Under the pieces are notes generated by a model, which was given only the letters and a program-made list of their open reading frames with translations, did no database searches and was not told the DNA's origin. Shown here piece by piece: positions 59,681-64,000 of a stretch of DNA of 64,000 bases; the first letter of the stretch is position 1; each line of letters begins with the position of its first letter. The stretch spans positions 2,480,001 through 2,544,000 of the forward strand of contig CP075497.1 of assembly GCA_021613535.1 (NCBI GenBank), written 5' to 3'. Source of the stretch: Adineta vaga. Taxonomy: Eukaryota > Rotifera. Position numbers and translations under genes: made by a program.

Positions 59681-61325
59681 TATGCAGTTTGCACTCACAT
59701 AAGTCGTTACATAGTATTCTTTATTCAAATCATTTTTTACGTTCTTCTTCTTTTTTATTCGATCGATAGCAGTATGACTGTATTCATACATTATATCACC
59801 ATTAATCTATGATTTTTCATCAAAAATGAATATCAAAGTGACAATCATTCTTTTTCCTTGAGTCCTGTAGTTCCCAATGATACCTGACACAATCATAACT
59901 CAAGTTTTGCATCTGTCAAAACAAAGTTTTTGAAATTAGTTGTTTATAAATATTGATCATACGTTGTCTCATTAGTCACGCAATCTGTGATTATATTTTC
60001 TGTACCTGTATGCCTGTATGACGAAATAAAATTGTACTTTCCGTCCTTTGTCGATCAGTCATTCCACCATGATGGCAAATAAAGTTCGACAGGAACATTT
60101 TATTCTCATAAAATAGGTTAGAAATCATTTCAACCGGAAGTTTCGTTATTTATTAAAATTAAATATAAATTCCATATGAATCATCGCCTGTAATTGACTT
60201 GTGTATGGAAGATATAATATTTTAAAACAATGTTTATTACTTCTTTTCAAAACAATTCGTACTAATTTTAAAGAAAAACTTGTAGATTTTTAATTTCCAA
60301 ATTCTTTTCATACAGTTATTGATGATTTGATTTATTTTCTTTTATAAAATTATCTTTGAATAAGCAATTCTATTTATTCATCCGAAATACTATGAGAACA
60401 TTTTAACATTCGTTATTTGTGTGATTGTATTGCATCCTTGTACTTGATTACAGTATTTTTTACGTTTATTTCAATAATGTATACGAAGTGATTGGTATGA
60501 AAGAGATAGAATGGATGCGAGTGAATAAAAAAATATTTTTGGTATATACAGATAATAATGTTTAATAAAACGAAGGTGAAAGTATAAGAAAGAATCCTTC
60601 AGTCACGACGCACTGTAATATCGAACGAACAGAAAAAATTACCTATGCGTAAAGCTCACAGGTAAAAAAAAATTGGTATATATATTCCAGACAAATATAA
60701 GGATCAAAGGCACATTCAATTGATACTTCGTATTTAATCATTTCTCTCGATCATTCAAAGACATTGCTCTTTTAGAATACAGACAACAACTGAACTTCTC
60801 TATTATTATTAACGCAATAGAAAGAATAATACAAACCAAGCAATTAAGGTAACTATTGATACGAATTAATTCATGATTAAAATTGCTCGATATTTGAGAA
60901 CTTCTTCTTCTTCAAGATTCTCCTTCTATATTTCTGCACAAATGTACATTAAATTTTTTATAAACATCAGCATCATTTCATATCATCTTATTCTTGTAAC
61001 AAAGATCTTTAGAACTGATTAACACAACAGATGAACCATCTAAATCCACGATTTTCATAGATTCTACACATTTTCGATTAAGACTTTCAATAAAAATATA
61101 TTTAGTTACATAAAACCTTTTTAACTCTTCCTTTATGTTGATTAGGGTCGCTGGGAACTATATACCAAAAATAGAGTAAACATATAATTAATCATAGTAA
61201 ATATCCTTTCTAAATTGCACTTCGAGTCCTATATAAGTTTCATCATTGACATAACCTGAAAGAGCAAACTTTAAAGTATGAAAAAGATTAGCAAAGAAAA
61301 GAATTTTATTTTGGAAAATTTTAGG

Positions 61326-63772
61326 ATGGATATATCATCTCAGTCAATCGATGTTCCGACATTAAGGATTAATGGTAATGATCTTCAATATCTTGTTTGT
61401 TTTGTTTATAAACATGAACAACTTTTAAAACAATATGGTGCAATAAAAATTCAATTAATGGCCGATTGTAAATTAGCTTTGAAAAAACGACGAAAACCAG
61501 TTTCTGGACATTCAATTTTCAAAGAAATTCGAAAGACAAATGATACGAATCGTATCTATACGATAGGAAACACAACTAATACCGAGAAATCATATAAACC
61601 AATTTCCAAATTCAATAATGAAACTGAATTCTGGTCATCATTAGCTTCTTCCAACAATGAACTACGATTGTTAAATAGTTCAATAACACCATATACAAGT
61701 TTTTTCTATCAGAAAAAATCGAGTGTTTATTTCGATATGCATCGTATACCTAAACAATCATTTTTAAGAGTAGGTGGCGAGAAAGTAACAAGTCAATATC
61801 TTCCATGTGTAAAACGAGCGGATGAACCAGGTGCCATTTTCCCATTAGCATCGACTCGACAACATCTCTTTACAGTTGATTATCATCATGAAGGTGGTGC
61901 CCATCATTGGTATATCATTCCAAATTGTCAACGAGATGCTTTACAAAAAGTACTTGATCAAGAAAATTTATCTACTTGTCTTGATCATGAAAAGATCTTT
62001 CTTGATCCATCGATATTAGATAAGAATAATATTCGTTATCATCGAATCATTCAACATCCAAATGAATTTGTTATTTTATCAGCAGGAACTTTAACACAAA
62101 GTTTTGCTGAAGATGCCAGTTTGAGTGAAACAATTCCATTTGCATTACCTAGCTGGATCGAAGATGGTCATGCAAATAATTCAATAACTGCTTGTCAATG
62201 CGATATATCTCGTCGTTCGTTATTTACAACATTTGATCCAATTCTATTTCGACAAGATCTTATAGCTAAATATATTCATACATATCTTAATCCAATTGCT
62301 GACAGAAAATTACATGTTTTTACAGGTTGGATATGATTCTTGTACCGAATTTTGTTAACTATTATATCGATTTTTAGGAGATAATTATATAAATAATTCA
62401 GTACTGCCAACACCACAAAGTACAGATAACAATGCATTGAATGGTATGTTTTATCTTATTATAATATGAAATGTTTTTGTATTGAATGAATACGAGATAT
62501 CAACATTTAATAGGAAGATAAAACGTATCTATTGTTATTTAGATGATAGTGAACTATCAACTGATGCTATATTCTGTAACACGCGACAGCAAAGTTCGAC
62601 GAATTTTGACACTTCATCAACTTCATCGTTATCACCATCGGATAGTGATATCCATTATGATAATCATTTGAATCTAGTGAATGATAATAATAATCAAATG
62701 GAATGTCATATCGACGAGTAAGTCATATTTGTTTATGTTGATAGGATAATTTCTAGTATAGATTTAGGTTCAATCATTTTCTGAAAACATCGACTGACAC
62801 AATAACTAATGATGAACTTCTCGATTTCATTTCAAATGATTTTTTATCTAATATCGATGAACGACTAAAAGCACTTTGGCAATCAGACTCAATGACAACT
62901 GATCAAAATGATAAATCTAGTTTTACTGTGAACAACCAGACTTTCTCAGACGGAGATTTAATGAATATAGTACCCTTCAATTTCAATCCTATGATATCAA
63001 CTCATACTCAAACCGATATGTCAGATGAAACGGTAAATATATCATTGTCATCATCAGCATCATCACCGTGTTCGTTCACTGATAAAACTGAAAAACATGT
63101 CAGACTAGAGCGAACGAAAAATAATCGCAAAACACTTTTTGTCTCAGGATTGAGACATACTGTAAATGCTATGGATTTGTATACACATTTTATTGGTTGT
63201 ATTAAAGTGATATTAAAGCAAGCACGTAGCACTCCAGATGTCAAGTAAATGACCGGAAATTTTCTTTTCTCTAAAATAATATTCATATTTTTCTCTATTA
63301 GATATGCTATTATAATTCATCATTCAAATCGAACAGCTGCGATTAATCTTCGACGACCCATGGATGTGAATTTATTCGGTTCGAACTGTAGAGTTGAGTA
63401 TGCCGATACCAATGCAACTCGTGATAATAGACATCAGACCTTTGACAATAACAAAATCATCGTTCGTCGGATACCAAACAATGTTAATGAAACGGATTTA
63501 CATAATTTATTTGGTTCTTGTGAAATTGTAAAATATTGTCCAGCCATTAATATACCTTTTGCATCATCGAAGAATAACAGTAAAGATTACAAAAAAATCC
63601 TATTAGGGTAAGAATAATTCTTTTTCTAAGGAAGATTTCTAATAGAAATACTTTTTCTAGGTATGCACATATTCATTTTGATAATGAGAACGATGTTGAA
63701 TATGTAATTAATCATGTTGATCAATATCAAATTGAGGGACAACAATTAACGATTGATTTATTTCGTAATTAG
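61326..63772 (+). CDS. JARID2-like inactive JmjN-JmjC protein fused to two RRMs
   Basis: The start at 61326 follows a TTTTAG acceptor. Residues 15-40 (LQYLVCFVYKHEQLLKQYGA) resemble a degenerate JmjN. The JmjC region (about 61700-62200) reads QHLFTVDYHHEGGAHHWYII, then CLDHEKIFLDPSILDKNNIR, YHRIIQHPNEFVILSAG and LSETIPFALPSW. This matches JARID2 best. The Fe(II) H-x-E and distal His are absent (LASTR and TLTQS at those places), so demethylase activity is not expected. C and H of a KDM4-like zinc site may survive (TCLDH, CQC). After a Ser/Asp-rich linker come RRM1 (KTLFVSGLRHTVNAMDLYTH; 63140-63410) and RRM2 (KIIVRRIPNNVNETDLHNLF; 63450-63765). No ARID or C5HC2 finger. Six exons in frame, stop 63770-63772. 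Confidence 0.8.
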
Positions 63773-64000
63773 TAGAAATTAATATGCAGGGTTGTAAAAT
63801 AATGATTAACCGTTTTTTTTTCGCTTATAATAAAATGTTATGTATTTACAAAGAAATCAATATGAAACGATGTAGCCAGATACTTGAGAAGTATGATTAT
63901 TTATGTAAAACTTTGATTTTCACTGGATACATATTTATAAGAGATTAACAATCAGATGTAAATGTCAATATATCTCATAACATTTTCACTGAAATAAAAG

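Larger units (their letters stand above)
55340..61325. other. Large AT-rich non-coding region
   Basis: Six kilobases with no gene I can support. It holds a (GAA)n tract near 56655-56672, a diverged direct duplication (56468-57175 and 58410-58660), a MITE (59189-59680) and, near 61310-61324, an acceptor-like TTTTAG before the last gene. A plus-strand frame at 57717-57911 has a more protein-like composition but no upstream continuation. Confidence 0.6.

Noticed and set aside
1-64000. tRNA, rRNA, CRISPR, phage or bacterial operons
   Set aside because: No box A/B pairs, rRNA-like segments, regular spacer arrays or Shine-Dalgarno-led gene runs were seen.

Overview
The window is nuclear DNA of a small-genome animal, most likely a bdelloid rotifer (Adineta/Rotaria type). 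What is seen: an AT-rich sequence, densely packed genes, many introns of about 50-70 nt with GT..AG ends, and a wholly metazoan gene set (semaphorin, afadin, Orai, K2P-like channel, Neverland, MEIOB). Several genes have splice-acceptor-like T-rich/CAG tracts directly at their start codons, as expected in a lineage with spliced-leader trans-splicing. The species call is inference; no marker was searched. I see no plasmid, phage, CRISPR, rRNA or tRNA.

Layout. 1-7.2 kb (minus strand): the N-terminal half of site-1 protease MBTPS1, a SIVA-like cysteine-rich protein, an SPFH/band-7 membrane protein and a secreted semaphorin. 8.4-10.3 kb (plus): an RNF13-type PA-TM-RING ubiquitin ligase. 10.6-11.7 kb: non-coding, with a run of regularly spaced imperfect hairpins behind a TATA box, read here as an undescribed microRNA cluster. 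12.3-25.5 kb (minus): a PTB-domain protein and the complete afadin gene. 26.3-31.7 kb: a deoxynucleoside kinase (plus), then the meiotic single-strand-DNA-binding gene MEIOB and a divergent cyclin-fold protein (minus). 32.6-37.2 kb (plus): intronless TMEM39, dynactin-2, and a tiny secreted Trp/Arg-rich peptide gene with its own TATA box. 38.4-40.1 kb (minus): an unrecognised protein with proline/isoleucine-arginine repeats. 40.5-47.6 kb (minus): four co-oriented genes (histone-fold-like small protein, EIF3A, GATC, F-box/LRR protein) whose spacing looks like one or more spliced-leader operons. 49.6-52.9 kb (minus): Orai and a K2P-like channel, both with altered pore residues. 53.6-55.3 kb (plus): Neverland-type Rieske oxygenase. 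55.3-61.3 kb: about 6 kb of AT-rich non-coding DNA with a diverged direct duplication and a 492-bp TA-flanked MITE. 61.3-63.8 kb (plus): a JARID2-like JmjN-JmjC protein lacking its iron ligands, joined to two RRM domains.

The genes do not form one pathway. Local themes are calcium/membrane excitability (Orai next to the K2P-like protein), translation (EIF3A with GATC) and secreted or adhesion signalling (semaphorin, afadin). The most novel material is the hairpin cluster at 11.1-11.65 kb, the 58-residue peptide at 36.96 kb, the channel with two broken selectivity filters, the Orai pore substitutions and the JmjC-RRM fusion.
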